Below, piece after piece: positions 6,962-15,817 of a stretch of 19,795 bases of DNA. The position numbers and the translations under genes are program-made. The stretch comes from Lentisphaerota bacterium. Its GTDB lineage: Bacteria > Verrucomicrobiota > Kiritimatiellia > RFP12 > UBA1067. Every line of letters starts with the position of its first letter. Position 1 is the first letter of the stretch. The notes below the pieces were generated by a model that saw only the letters and a program-made list of their open reading frames with translations, had not been told where the DNA came from and made no database searches. Location of the stretch: the NCBI GenBank assembly GCA_015061765.1, contig SUVZ01000023.1, positions 1 to 19,795 on the forward strand, read 5' to 3'.

Positions 6962-8215
6962 CTACTTGGCCTTTCTGCGAAGCAAGAGTGCCGCAAGCGC
7001 AAGCAACAGAGCCGGGAATGCGACCATATCAAGCATCACTGCACGGAAGACTTCATTCGTGACAATCATTCTGCCTGACGCCAGATCCGATACCGGACTG
7101 ATCTCTGATATCGCCGACGTAAACATCATCACGGCACGGGATATCGCCAACCCCGCCTTCTCCCCCATTGTGGCGTTGAACTCATCCGGAAACTGAGATA
7201 CCGCATCAGGCGCCATCATCGCCGCAGCAAGCAGAACCGCTGCCGTAAAAAGGGAGACCGGGCGCGACAGGGCGGATGACAGAAAAAGTCCGAAAGCCGC
7301 AAGCAGCCCAGACAGCGCAAGCATCTCCACCGATGCGCGAATGCTATTTGCCGTGAACGAATCGCCGGTGGCAAGCAGTTCCACATCTCTGCGCGGGCGC
7401 AACATTACATCCGTCTTGCCGGTATTCGTGAACGAAAGTATATGAATGTCGTTTGTATTCGCGTCTGAACAGGCCGTAAGCGGCACCTCTATCACTGATT
7501 GCGTACCATTGCTCACGACACCGACGACATTGCCGTATCTGAAAACTCCATTCATATCCATCTTCATTCCATACATGGTCGAAAAACGGGTTTTCACGGC
7601 AAGCAGGCCGTCTGTCACCACCGGAAACGGCCACATTGCTGTCTGTCCCGGCCGAATAACCTCATAGCGTTCATATTCCTTGGCCGTAAGTAGATCCAAA
7701 ATGGCGGCACGAGACGATTTCTTGACGGATTCGGGAGTCCTGGCGTCCCTGAGAAACGCCTCCATAGCCCCTGCCGCCGTCACCTCCGCCGGAGGAAGCG
7801 CCGGAGGCACATGAAGACGGCAATCCGCCGGGGCAAAGCCTTTCCCAGACTGTACGACATTGAGCATCACTACATTCGCCAGGATCACACACGCAAAGAG
7901 GAGTTCAATCGCCAACCATCGCCCGACCGCAACCGAAAAAGCCGAGACCGGACGCACCAGAGACTGCGAAAGCATATCATCCTCACGTTCCTTGGCGAAC
8001 ATGCCTCCGCCTATGGACAAGGATGCCACACACACAAGCGCATACACGGACCCGCAGACGACCCTAACGAGCATCTCAAATGCACCGGCATCAGTGCCAT
8101 CCGATCTGACAATGCCCGGCAGAAGAAAATGGATGGCCGCAACGGCGGCTAGAAGGGTCCATAGGGTCCTGCCGCGCCAGAGCCCTCGCCAGGCCACCAG
8201 AAACGTCGGCCTCAC
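6962..8215 (-). CDS. ABC-2-type transporter permease with large extracytoplasmic domain
   Basis: 417 aa. Three hydrophobic segments lie near the N-terminus (about 18-34, 50-70, 100-121). A hydrophilic domain of roughly 180 residues follows, and then about three more hydrophobic segments (about 302-322, 327-345, 395-413) before a basic tail ending RRKAK. This is the layout of ABC-2 permeases with an inserted extracytoplasmic domain. The ATG overlaps the ATPase stop by 4 nt, which makes it the partner of that ATPase. The substrate is unknown. A KEREDDMLSQSLVRP segment after the second membrane span matches the cytoplasmic coupling region usual in this class. Confidence 0.75.
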   Translation of the reverse strand: MRPTFLVAWRGLWRGRTLWTLLAAVAAIHFLLPGIVRSDGTDAGAFEMLVRVVCGSVYALVCVASLSIGGGMFAKEREDDMLSQSLVRPVSAFSVAVGRWLAIELLFACVILANVVMLNVVQSGKGFAPADCRLHVPPALPPAEVTAAGAMEAFLRDARTPESVKKSSRAAILDLLTAKEYERYEVIRPGQTAMWPFPVVTDGLLAVKTRFSTMYGMKMDMNGVFRYGNVVGVVSNGTQSVIEVPLTACSDANTNDIHILSFTNTGKTDVMLRPRRDVELLATGDSFTANSIRASVEMLALSGLLAAFGLFLSSALSRPVSLFTAAVLLAAAMMAPDAVSQFPDEFNATMGEKAGLAISRAVMMFTSAISEISPVSDLASGRMIVTNEVFRAVMLDMVAFPALLLALAALLLRRKAK

Positions 8216-8973
8216 TCGCTCCCCTTCCTGAGATTGAGACGTTCCTCAAAATACTCCTCGAGAGCATGGCGCTTGTCTCTGGCGTTTGCCACGATCTCGG
8301 CGACCGTGCCTCCACCGACCTGACGTCCCTCAGACATGACCGTCACGCGGCTGCAGATGTCCTGAACATCAAACAGCTGATGCGAGGTGAGAAGCACGGT
8401 CATTCCACCGGCAGCAAGCCTGCCCACCAGTTCCTTGACCTCGCGAGCGCCGATTGGGTCCAACCCAGAAGCTGGCTCGTCAAGAATCAGCAGTTCAGGC
8501 GACGACACCAATGCGGCGGCGATCGCCACACGGCGAGCCATACCCTTTGAAAAGCAGCCCACCGGTCTTCTGGCGACATGGGCGAGATTGAGTTCCTCGA
8601 GAAGCTCGGACGTACGTCTTCTGGCGTCGGTGCGATTCATGCCTGAAAGACCCGCGTAGTACATGACTGTCTCATTTGCCGTGAGGAACGGATGCAGATG
8701 GGAAAGTTCAGGCAGATAGCCAAGGCGCGCTCGCGCCGCCTTTGCCCGCGGATCGAGACCGAACAGACGCACCGAACCCTTCGTTGGACGTATCAGCCCG
8801 AGAATCATCTTTATTGTGGTGGACTTTCCTGAACCGTTCGGACCGATGAGACCGAATACTTCTCCCCTGTTCACTTCAAGGTCAAGACCTCGCACGGCCT
8901 GCGCCAGAGGACGCAGCCAGAAATCGCGAAACGTCTTTTCGACGCATCGTAACGCTATGACCGGATCTTCCAT
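8212..8973 (-). CDS. ABC transporter ATP-binding protein
   Basis: 253 aa from the ATG at 8973, the nucleotide-binding subunit of an ABC-2-type exporter. Walker A GPNGSGKST is at residues 44-52. The Q-loop region reads GYLPE (86-90), the signature is FSKGM (141-145), Walker B with catalytic Glu is LLILDEP (161-167), the D-loop is SGLD (169-172) and the switch His is 198. All are typical of the ABC-2 exporter subfamily. An in-frame ATG at 9075 would add 34 residues overlapping the upstream permease. I prefer 8973 because it is preceded by AAGGAG and because the alignable domain begins there. It lies 2 nt after the upstream permease and overlaps the next permease by 4 nt. Confidence 0.93.
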   Translation of the reverse strand: MEDPVIALRCVEKTFRDFWLRPLAQAVRGLDLEVNRGEVFGLIGPNGSGKSTTIKMILGLIRPTKGSVRLFGLDPRAKAARARLGYLPELSHLHPFLTANETVMYYAGLSGMNRTDARRRTSELLEELNLAHVARRPVGCFSKGMARRVAIAAALVSSPELLILDEPASGLDPIGAREVKELVGRLAAGGMTVLLTSHQLFDVQDICSRVTVMSEGRQVGGGTVAEIVANARDKRHALEEYFEERLNLRKGSE

Positions 8974-8975
8974 AA

Positions 8976-9854
8976 TCACCCGAGCTCCTTCATCTCTAGC
9001 GACACACACCCGACAATGCTCCATAGCGCAGTCAGGGCAATACCGGCGGCAGTTGGCATCAATGCGGCGCGACAACCTTCCTCAAGCCAGAATACACGCA
9101 TGTCAGGCGCAAGAAATCCGACAGGCATCAAAAAACCAAGCACAACGGCAGCAACGACAGCCGTTGAAACTCCGTTTGCCTTGAAGCGAGTGGAAAGGGC
9201 CCCCGCCATCACAATATAGACCACGCATGCAAACGAGAGAGAAAAAAACGACGGTACTAGCTCCGTGAACGGCGCAAACCCATCCATCAAGGCGAGACCG
9301 GGAAACTGAAACACTACGGCAAGGATACAGGTCCACAGGCAAAACCTGCGGTTTGCGAACCTGTTCAAGAACGCCGCGGCCGCAAATGCCATGATCGAGG
9401 CCGAAACTCCTGCCGTAAACGCCGGTCCCCATACGCGCACAACCCCATGCTCAACTATGATTGTCGAAGCCTTGACGCAGGAGAACGAAGAAAGAAGCGT
9501 TGCAGAGAGAACTCCCGTAAGGAACAGCGAAAACACAGCCGTCACACCTGCCAGACGCGCAATGAAATACTGTGTGCGGGATACACCTAGCGCAAGAACG
9601 GCGGCCGCAGTGCCGATCTCAAGCTCACGTCCTATCACGCGCACCGCCGCAGGAACGGCAAACACAAGCCCGAAGACAAGAAGAGCGGAGAGGCCTGTCT
9701 CCCGCGCCAACCTACCAGGTGCGCCAAACCTATGATACTGCAATGACGGCAACAGATGCACAGCGAGCATCGAAACAGGGAAAAGAATCGCGGAAAGCGG
9801 CTGAGACATCGTCTCGATCGCCGCTGTCCGCGCAATGGCCCAAAAGCGCCGCAT
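8976..9854 (-). CDS. ABC-2-type transporter permease
   Basis: A 292-aa membrane protein with about six hydrophobic segments (near 18-35, 55-72, 100-122, 145-165, 170-190, 198-220 and a final one near 265-285). The segment IGRELEIGTAAAVLALGVSRTQYFIARL after the second span resembles the cytoplasmic coupling helix of ABC-2 permeases. It lies directly before the ATPase gene (2-nt gap) and 6 nt after the Pro/Ala-rich protein gene. With the second permease (6962-8215) it would give a heterodimeric transporter. Some gliding-motility and Nos-type systems have a similar organisation, but no diagnostic partner is seen here. Confidence 0.7.
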   Translation of the reverse strand: MRRFWAIARTAAIETMSQPLSAILFPVSMLAVHLLPSLQYHRFGAPGRLARETGLSALLVFGLVFAVPAAVRVIGRELEIGTAAAVLALGVSRTQYFIARLAGVTAVFSLFLTGVLSATLLSSFSCVKASTIIVEHGVVRVWGPAFTAGVSASIMAFAAAAFLNRFANRRFCLWTCILAVVFQFPGLALMDGFAPFTELVPSFFSLSFACVVYIVMAGALSTRFKANGVSTAVVAAVVLGFLMPVGFLAPDMRVFWLEEGCRAALMPTAAGIALTALWSIVGCVSLEMKELG

Positions 9855-9860
9855 ATGCGC

Positions 9861-10982
9861 TCACCGGCTACGGTCTGTTTCCGAATAGTGTGAAGCAAGA
9901 CTGTTCGGACCTGCCTCTGGGCCAACCGCCTGACAGAAAAGCGACCAAGTGCAAAGGCCGATGATGATCAATGCCGCAATCCCGGCCACAAGCGTCATCA
10001 CATTGAGCCACGAAGGGACTCCGGCGACGGTATTGGAGTCATCAGCAACGGGAGGCATGGCAACCGGCGAAAGCGGCTTGATGTCGGGCATGTCGGCGAC
10101 ATCCGGAATATCGGCAACCGTACCCAAATCCGCAACTGGCGCAGGAGCGACGGGAGTCGCAGGTGCGGCAGGAGCCTCCGTCCCCGGCTTGCGAAGACCG
10201 CCCACCGTAGGACGTTTGAAATTAGGACGACGAAGCTTAAGCGTCTTTTTCTGCGTGACTGTTGCCGATGGCTCGGCTGGTGCGGCTATTGTCGCGGTTG
10301 TGGGAACGTCATCGCCGCCATGAGCCATTTCCGCCTCAGGAGCGGCGACAGGGGCGACAGACGGCGTTGCCGCGGCCACTGATGCCGCCGCTGAAGCCGG
10401 GGCTGCGGGTGCCGCCGACGCAGATTCCGGCGCAGCAGGTTTCAACGGACTCAGCACCGGCTTGACGGCACTCGGCGCAGGCGGAATATCCGTCGGACGG
10501 CGAAGGCGGATCGTCTTCATTGGAGCGGCGCTCTTGGTCGGCGGCGCTACACCAATAGCGGACTCAAGCGAGATGCGGGAGGTCTTGGTCTTGGCAGCCT
10601 GGGCCTGAGCAGGCGTAAGAATGCCCTCAGCAACTATTCCCGTCTTGCGAAGAACTGCCTGAGCAGCGACCGGACTCGTAATCGACTTGAGCTGAGGTTC
10701 ATTCGGCTTCGCCACGGAAGCCGCTGCCGGAGCCGCCGAAGTTTCTGCGACAGAGGCCTCCGGGATGGCCGCAGGTGGCGGCGGAGTGCCGGACGCAGGC
10801 TTGAGCGTTACAGGCTTCGCCCCCCCAATGACAGGCTTGCGGATGAGCGGCTTGCGAATAACAGGTTTCAGCTTCACCGTGGGTGCCGATGTCGCAGCCG
10901 TCATTGCAGACGGTATGGCCTTAGGCGGCGCAGAAACACCCTCTTCAGGCGTAATCGGCGTCAAAACAGTCTCATCGCTCAT
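9861..10982 (-). CDS. Pro/Ala-rich membrane-anchored protein with repeated basic motifs
   Basis: 373 aa of unknown function. Residues 1-325 are low complexity (Pro, Ala, Val, Lys) and predicted disordered. One hydrophobic span at about 327-350 is followed by a short tail, a C-terminally anchored topology with the long part probably cytoplasmic. A short motif recurs: TVKLKP (35-40), KTSRISL (133-139), KTIRLRRP (156-163) and KTLKLRRP (246-253). RKP-type repeats also occur (43-50). The gene has a strong AAGGAGG ribosome site 6 nt before the ATG, follows frr closely and precedes the ABC permease by 6 nt, which links it to frr transcription and to the transporter. Codon bias alone cannot show it is real, but the context and ribosome site support it. 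Confidence 0.8.
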   Translation of the reverse strand: MSDETVLTPITPEEGVSAPPKAIPSAMTAATSAPTVKLKPVIRKPLIRKPVIGGAKPVTLKPASGTPPPPAAIPEASVAETSAAPAAASVAKPNEPQLKSITSPVAAQAVLRKTGIVAEGILTPAQAQAAKTKTSRISLESAIGVAPPTKSAAPMKTIRLRRPTDIPPAPSAVKPVLSPLKPAAPESASAAPAAPASAAASVAAATPSVAPVAAPEAEMAHGGDDVPTTATIAAPAEPSATVTQKKTLKLRRPNFKRPTVGGLRKPGTEAPAAPATPVAPAPVADLGTVADIPDVADMPDIKPLSPVAMPPVADDSNTVAGVPSWLNVMTLVAGIAALIIIGLCTWSLFCQAVGPEAGPNSLASHYSETDRSR

Positions 10983-11016
10983 CTCTAACCTCCTTAACCT
11001 TCTCTGCGAGATGGTC

Positions 11017-11580
11017 TTAAACCGACATTACTTCCGCTTCTTTTGACTTAAGCTCAGCATCAACGCGAGCGATGCCGTCGTCAGTGGCCTTCTGAATCTT
11101 CTCAAGGCCCTGATCACGCTCGTCCTCGGTGATCTTCTTGTCTTTCTCAAGCTTCTTGACAGCCTCGTTCGCATCGCGACGGATATTACGCATGACAATC
11201 TTCTGGTCTTCCGCCTGCTTCTTGGCAACCTTCACAATCTCCTTACGCCGCTCTTCGTTGAGTTCCGGAATCGTGATGCGGAGCACTCGACCGTCAGTCT
11301 GCGGCGTAACCCCAAGATTTGCCGCGAGAATTGCCTTGTTCATCTCACCGAGAATGCTGGGATCGAACGGAGCTATCTTGATCTGACGTGGCTCCGGCGT
11401 GGAGATTGTGGCCAGGTTCTTGAGCGGCGTAGGCGCCCCATAGTAGTCAACTTTCACCCCATCCACCAATGCGGGGGACGCCTTGCCTGTGCGAAGTCCA
11501 GCGAACTGGCTCTTCAGCGTGTCAAAACTCTTGTCGATCTTTGCGCTTGCATCGGCAAGCACTTCGTTCACATTTTCCAT
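11017..11580 (-). CDS. frr: Ribosome recycling factor
   Basis: A 187-aa protein matching RRF over its full length, which with EF-G splits post-termination ribosomes in the cytoplasm. Visible family features are the N-terminal helix leading into LRTGKASPALVDGVKVDYYG (about 29-48), the PEPRQIKIAPFD strand (about 63-74) and the Arg/Lys-rich C-terminal helices (RNIRRDANEAVKKLEKD). A GGAGA ribosome site lies 9 nt before the ATG and a promoter is at 11627-11655. Its usual neighbours (rpsB, tsf, pyrH) are absent. Instead the gene leads an operon with a Pro/Ala-rich protein and an ABC exporter. Confidence 0.97.
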   Translation of the reverse strand: MENVNEVLADASAKIDKSFDTLKSQFAGLRTGKASPALVDGVKVDYYGAPTPLKNLATISTPEPRQIKIAPFDPSILGEMNKAILAANLGVTPQTDGRVLRITIPELNEERRKEIVKVAKKQAEDQKIVMRNIRRDANEAVKKLEKDKKITEDERDQGLEKIQKATDDGIARVDAELKSKEAEVMSV

Positions 11581-11626
11581 GTTATGTTATCTCCAGTAAA
11601 GACTATTCTCTCCGAAAATGCCTGTG

Positions 11627-11655
11627 ATTATACCTCAATTCGTCCGTAAACGCAA
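11627..11655 (-). promoter_or_regulatory. Promoter of frr and the ABC operon
   Basis: On the minus strand TTGCGT (11655-11650) and a perfect TATAAT (11632-11627) are separated by 17 nt. The start point would fall near 11620, giving a leader of about 40 nt before the frr ATG with a GGAGA ribosome site. The -10 box overlaps the end of the ATPase remnant, so the promoter lies in the decayed region. Confidence 0.55.
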
Positions 11656-11846
11656 CCATAGCGCTGCATAAAGCGACTAAGGGGGGATTGACGGAATAAA
11701 GAACAATTACTGTAAAAGGCTTCTTGGCCAGACTTGCAGCAAACCATTTGAAAGTGATTGAAGTCGTCAAGCGAAGCCTGCCCAGATTTCACCTCAACAC
11801 CAAATATGGCACCATCCTTGCACTCAACCATAAAATCAATTTCGAG
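11628..11846 (-). pseudogene. Remnant of DUF4143-type AAA+ ATPase (C-terminal end)
   Basis: The frame reads LEIDFMVEC, then VEVKSGQASLDDFNHF, directly after an in-frame TAG at 11849-11847. The EIDF...EVKSG pattern with a following DDF segment matches the PD-(D/E)xK-like C-terminal domain of the AAA+/DUF4143 family of about 400 aa. Only the last 70 or so residues remain, and nothing upstream continues it. An ATG at 11831 could start a 67-aa peptide, but it would begin inside the motif, so I read this as a decayed fragment. These ATPases are often scattered, horizontally moved genes. Confidence 0.6.
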
Positions 11847-11849
11847 CTA

Positions 11850-12220
11850 ACTTCCATGACACCTCTATCGCGCCTCCTCAGACGCCGCCTGAAATGAGAA
11901 TATGATTCGGACTAATTCTCACATATACTCAAAATCATGGTACTTGCAAAATATGTGGTTTTGGGAGTGAAATTATCACTCTTTCTTGAAATTCCGCCTC
12001 TGCCATTTCAGAAGAGGACTATAGGATCAATTAAGTTTCTTTTAGGGTCCCGATTCTGAATCCTGCAATCCTAAACATATCTTCCTTCCTGCTGCGCAAC
12101 TTTTCGGCAAGGGCTTTAATGTCGTTACCTCAGCATATCAAATTTCCGGAAAACGAAATTAAAACTTAATACATCTGACATCATCAGACGCACTTTGGAA
12201 GTAATACCGAAAGAGCTGGG
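11850..12220. other. AT-richer intergenic scar
   Basis: Composition is clearly more AT-rich than the flanking genes. On the minus strand a short open stretch (12129-12031, about 32 codons, DIKALAEKLRSRKEDMF and onward) looks like protein but has a stop just upstream and no start signal. Small inverted repeats at 12141-12160 (6 bp) and 12174-12188 (5 bp) lie just after the amidohydrolase stop, without a T-run. I see no complete gene. The stretch fits decayed mobile or accessory DNA between two operons. Confidence 0.4.
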
Positions 12221-13465
12221 TCAACGACCTGTGTTCCGGTTGAATTCATCCTGCACCGCACGGCGAAACTGCGCATCGCTGAAGAATTTCAAAGCCGTCG
12301 CCGCCATCGCCTGTGCGCTCGCAAACATATTAGTGTACGCAACAGGTGTATTGCAGGCTTCGGCAAAACCGCGCGAATGGCAAGGATGCTCGGTGCACAT
12401 CACAGGGAAGTGCATGTGCACTCCGGGCTTCAACTGCGAAAGATTCCCGAAATCCGTAAGCGCGAATTCCAGTTCCTTCGCCTTGAGTTTGCGCCCGACA
12501 AGACCAAACGTCGCCATTGCGTCAAGATAGACGTCACTCAGAAGATAGCATGGATTTGTCGGCATGTAGCCGCCTGTTATCTTCAGGTCCACTTCGGTCC
12601 CGGTCATCATCGCAGCCCCTTTCGCCATCTTCACGAGCTCTTCGGTCCAGGCGAGCAGCACTTCACGATCCTGACTGCGGACGGTATAAGTCGCAACTGA
12701 TTCGTTTGGCACCATGTTCGCCCGCTGGCCAGCCTGCGTGATCGTACCGGCCAGCGCAAGATTCATTGGCGTATAATGACGCCGGAGAGCCACAGCCTGA
12801 TAAAGAAGCGTCTGAGCGTCAAGTGGATTGCGGATCTTCGGAGAGGCCCACCGCGCCATCGGACTGGCTCCGTGACCGCGATATGTGACCCGCACGTTCC
12901 GTCCACCTGCATACCCCCAGTCGGAACTGGGCTTCATCGACGGAATCGGGTGAGACATCATAAGCGCATCGACATCATCCAAAGCGCCCAGCTCCGCCAT
13001 CTTCACCTTTGCGCCATTGCGCTCCTCACCGGGGCACCCCAGAACCACTACACGTCCAGATATGCCTTTCGCGACCAAAGACTCCTTTACCAAGAGCGCC
13101 GCCGCGACCGATGCGCCGCAGATGAGGTTGTGCCCGCACGCATGGCCGACATTCGGAAGCGCATCATATTCAGCGCAAAACGCAAACGTGACGCCGCCTT
13201 CGCCATTCTTGAACTCCGCACGATACGCAGTCGGTATCCCAAGGTATTTTTCAGTAACAGAGAATCCCCGATCTCGCATGAACGCCACCTGCTTCGCCGC
13301 AGCCTTGAACTCCTCATGGCTCAGCTCTGGATTGCGCCATAGCCATTGCGCCAGTTCGAGGACAGCAGCCCGATCATAATCCGATATGGAAGAAACTTCC
13401 GCCGTCTCGGCGTTAGAGGATAGCAAGCCTCCTGCCAGAAGCAACGACACCACCAACCATTTCAT
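12221..13465 (-). CDS. Secreted M20D-type amidohydrolase (AbgB-like)
   Basis: 414 aa with a signal peptide (residues 1-19, cleavage near SSNAE). It belongs to the M20D metallo-amidohydrolases, which remove acyl or aminoacyl groups from amides. Metal-site motifs are visible: AEYDALP (98-104), HACGHN (108-113, ligands Cys110 and His112), GCPGEE (143-148, Glu147/148), His172 and PCHS near 361-364. A dimerisation/lid domain occupies about 185-295. TDFGNLSQLKPGVHMHFPV (337-355) matches the AbgB side of the family. Its position at the end of the amino-sugar operon, 3 nt after the DUF4091 gene with an AAGGAG site overlapping that stop, suggests deacylation of an N-acyl product. Peptide or aminobenzoyl-glutamate-like substrates remain possible. 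Confidence 0.85.
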   Translation of the reverse strand: MKWLVVSLLLAGGLLSSNAETAEVSSISDYDRAAVLELAQWLWRNPELSHEEFKAAAKQVAFMRDRGFSVTEKYLGIPTAYRAEFKNGEGGVTFAFCAEYDALPNVGHACGHNLICGASVAAALLVKESLVAKGISGRVVVLGCPGEERNGAKVKMAELGALDDVDALMMSHPIPSMKPSSDWGYAGGRNVRVTYRGHGASPMARWASPKIRNPLDAQTLLYQAVALRRHYTPMNLALAGTITQAGQRANMVPNESVATYTVRSQDREVLLAWTEELVKMAKGAAMMTGTEVDLKITGGYMPTNPCYLLSDVYLDAMATFGLVGRKLKAKELEFALTDFGNLSQLKPGVHMHFPVMCTEHPCHSRGFAEACNTPVAYTNMFASAQAMAATALKFFSDAQFRRAVQDEFNRNTGR

Positions 13466-13468
13466 GTT

Positions 13469-15799
13469 TCAGTCTCCTTTCTGTGCTGATTCGATAAGGT
13501 CCGCCATCGTATCTCGCCATGCATCGATATCGCGCGGATCACTTGAGAAATTCTGCATAGAAATCATGACCGACTGCGGAACTGCCACCATGGCTTTCGC
13601 CTTATCCGCCCATTCCCCGTCAGCTCCGGCAGCAAGAAGACGCTCCAGCAGCCTTACATAGGCAAGATCCTCCAGTCCGTCACGGAAATTCTCAAGCCTG
13701 ACGGTTGGCAGAGGGATTCCGTCGGGACCGACCGCTGTCCAGGCGCCTTCTCCATTGAACCCTTTATAGGAGCGCGGATCCCATTCCGTGAACGGCCCGC
13801 CCGTTATCGGGCGCGAGCTGTTCCAATACGATATCTGCCAATAAAGGAAACCGTCAGGTCGCATACGTGCAGACTGCGCACCCATCAATGAACGTATGTC
13901 AATCGGATCATTCTCGATATGCGCGTTCGCCCATTCGCCGATAGGGCCGTCACAGATATACCACCAAACCTTGTGTCCGGCGGCCCGAGCCTTGTCCGCC
14001 TGCCCAAGACGGTAGTGAGAAGTCAGAGGCGTAAACCAATCAATGCATGAAAGAGGACTGTCCACTCCATATTTAACATCACGCGCAGTCGTCAGCAGGG
14101 GCACACCCGGGAATTCCCTCTTGAGCGCATCAGCTCCTCGCCTCACACGATCAGCCGTTTCAGGCTTTGCCTCGTCCGCTCCGTAGAGATAGACAAGATC
14201 CGTCAGGCCCAGCCGTTTCGCGGTGTCGTACGCCTTGCGGAACCGGTGGATCATGTTTGTTTCAAACCATCCTCTCCCCTTGGGCGTATCACTGTATCCA
14301 TCCCAATATCCAAGGTTTATCATTCCAGCGCGACCCCGCTCGTTCTGGCGGGCCAGAATGTCAAAATCAGGATCGGGGCGCTTCATATTGTAATAAAGAT
14401 TATTCACCGTTATATAGTAATCGGCGAGAAAATCACCCCACTCCATGCGACGCTTGCGCCAGATGTTGACAGGGGCCTCCGGATCCACGTTCGCCGCGAC
14501 ACGCTGCGCATGTTCCTCTCCGTTCTCCCACCACCAGTGACTGCACACCGGGTTGAAAGTTATCGCCAGAGGCAACGGCGACGCACTGGGTATCTCAAAC
14601 CGATTCACCCGCACCACAAACGGGAATCGCACAGGATCGACTCCCCTTGCGCTGACGACAAGCGAGCCCGCATAGACACCCGGAGCCTGTCCCCTCGGAC
14701 AATGCACCCGTACCCAGAAACTCTGTGCCACTCCCGCCGCAACATCCGTACGGTCAAGATAGGACAGAATCGGATCGGACCACCATCCGGGAACAGGATT
14801 TACGCCACCTCTCACAAGTTTGCCGTCCTTCACCTTCCGCTTGGAGGTTGAATATGACGCCACACCGCGAGTCTTCACGTATCCCGTCACCGAGCACAAA
14901 ACGTTTGACACGTTGAATTCACCTCCGTGATCCGACAAGAAACCTTCGACGGACACTCTCGCATCCGTCAAACCCTCCTGCCCCGCGGGCACGACGATAA
15001 TCTGAAAGTTCTCGTATTCACCACGCGCCAAGCGCACATTAAGCCTCGAAGCGGCCTCTACATCCTTTCCCGACACCGGATCATATGGACGGATCTGCGA
15101 CATCGACGACGCACAACCCACCAGAATCTTTTCGGTATTCTGTCCGGCAGAAGCGCAACGTGCGAGGAAATCCTTATGCGCGGAAATCCACGCCGCCTCT
15201 TTCCTCTCCCTTGCAGCGCGTTCCATTTCAGCGATTCTACTCTCATCCTCGCCGCCGTAACGCGCTGGAATGTCAACCTCGCCTTTCTTCAGCAAGCGTA
15301 TCCTATCAAGATACATCTTAGAGCCGAACGGGCGTTGACAGAAGAAATAGAGCCTCGCGACCTTGTCGGGCTTGGACTTCTTCGGCCACTCGGACAGAGA
15401 CATCATCCAACACGATCTTCCTACCGGCGCAAAATGGCGGGACCTCATGCCGGAATACGAATAGTAGCTCGTATTCACCCGTTCGCCTGGCGCCGCCAGA
15501 TGCACATTGAGTTCATCAGGCCGGTCCCCTGCGTTGACCACATCTATGCATAGTCTGTCGTAAGGACGAAAATCCATCACGGAGGGCAGATCAACCGCCA
15601 TGCACGTCTCATTCCACACACCGCAGGAATACATGAGCGAACGAGAACCAGAACTCGCAAAAGAATCTGCGACACACACCTGCGTCGCCCTATTGGAGGC
15701 GGCAAAACACACGTCGTCATTCTCAAAATCAAAGAGAACCAACGATCCATGCAGAGAGAAACCCGCTACTGCAGCACAAATAAAAACAGGCGTCTTCAT
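13469..15799 (-). CDS. Secreted DUF4091/GH123-like glycoside hydrolase
   Basis: 776 aa with a signal peptide (residues 1-19). An N-terminal beta-sandwich (about 20-170, beginning LVLFDFEND) resembles a carbohydrate-binding module. A helical linker (about 185-215) and a second beta domain (about 225-400) follow, then a TIM-barrel region (about 405-700) with a C-terminal helical segment (LENFRDGLEDLAYVRLLERL). The last part is the DUF4091 signature. LVYLYGADEAKPE holds an adjacent acidic pair, Asp542-Glu543, matching the catalytic pair of GH123 beta-N-acetylgalactosaminidases, which use the substrate's acetamido group. AAGGAG lies 7 nt before the ATG. Exact specificity (GalNAc or another N-acetylhexosamine) is inferred. 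Confidence 0.8.
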   Translation of the reverse strand: MKTPVFICAAVAGFSLHGSLVLFDFENDDVCFAASNRATQVCVADSFASSGSRSLMYSCGVWNETCMAVDLPSVMDFRPYDRLCIDVVNAGDRPDELNVHLAAPGERVNTSYYSYSGMRSRHFAPVGRSCWMMSLSEWPKKSKPDKVARLYFFCQRPFGSKMYLDRIRLLKKGEVDIPARYGGEDESRIAEMERAARERKEAAWISAHKDFLARCASAGQNTEKILVGCASSMSQIRPYDPVSGKDVEAASRLNVRLARGEYENFQIIVVPAGQEGLTDARVSVEGFLSDHGGEFNVSNVLCSVTGYVKTRGVASYSTSKRKVKDGKLVRGGVNPVPGWWSDPILSYLDRTDVAAGVAQSFWVRVHCPRGQAPGVYAGSLVVSARGVDPVRFPFVVRVNRFEIPSASPLPLAITFNPVCSHWWWENGEEHAQRVAANVDPEAPVNIWRKRRMEWGDFLADYYITVNNLYYNMKRPDPDFDILARQNERGRAGMINLGYWDGYSDTPKGRGWFETNMIHRFRKAYDTAKRLGLTDLVYLYGADEAKPETADRVRRGADALKREFPGVPLLTTARDVKYGVDSPLSCIDWFTPLTSHYRLGQADKARAAGHKVWWYICDGPIGEWANAHIENDPIDIRSLMGAQSARMRPDGFLYWQISYWNSSRPITGGPFTEWDPRSYKGFNGEGAWTAVGPDGIPLPTVRLENFRDGLEDLAYVRLLERLLAAGADGEWADKAKAMVAVPQSVMISMQNFSSDPRDIDAWRDTMADLIESAQKGD

Positions 15800-15817
15800 T
15801 CACAACTCCTTGCTACA

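Noticed and set aside
5868..7196. A 442-codon plus-strand open frame
   Set aside because: Antisense to the TPR gene and the permease end, with a low-complexity Arg/Leu-rich product mirroring the Lys/Pro-rich linker.
8212..8973. ATPase signature FSKGM instead of LSGGQ and a Q-loop without Gln
   Set aside because: These variants are normal in the ABC-2 exporter subfamily, so they are not evidence of an inactive or unusual enzyme.
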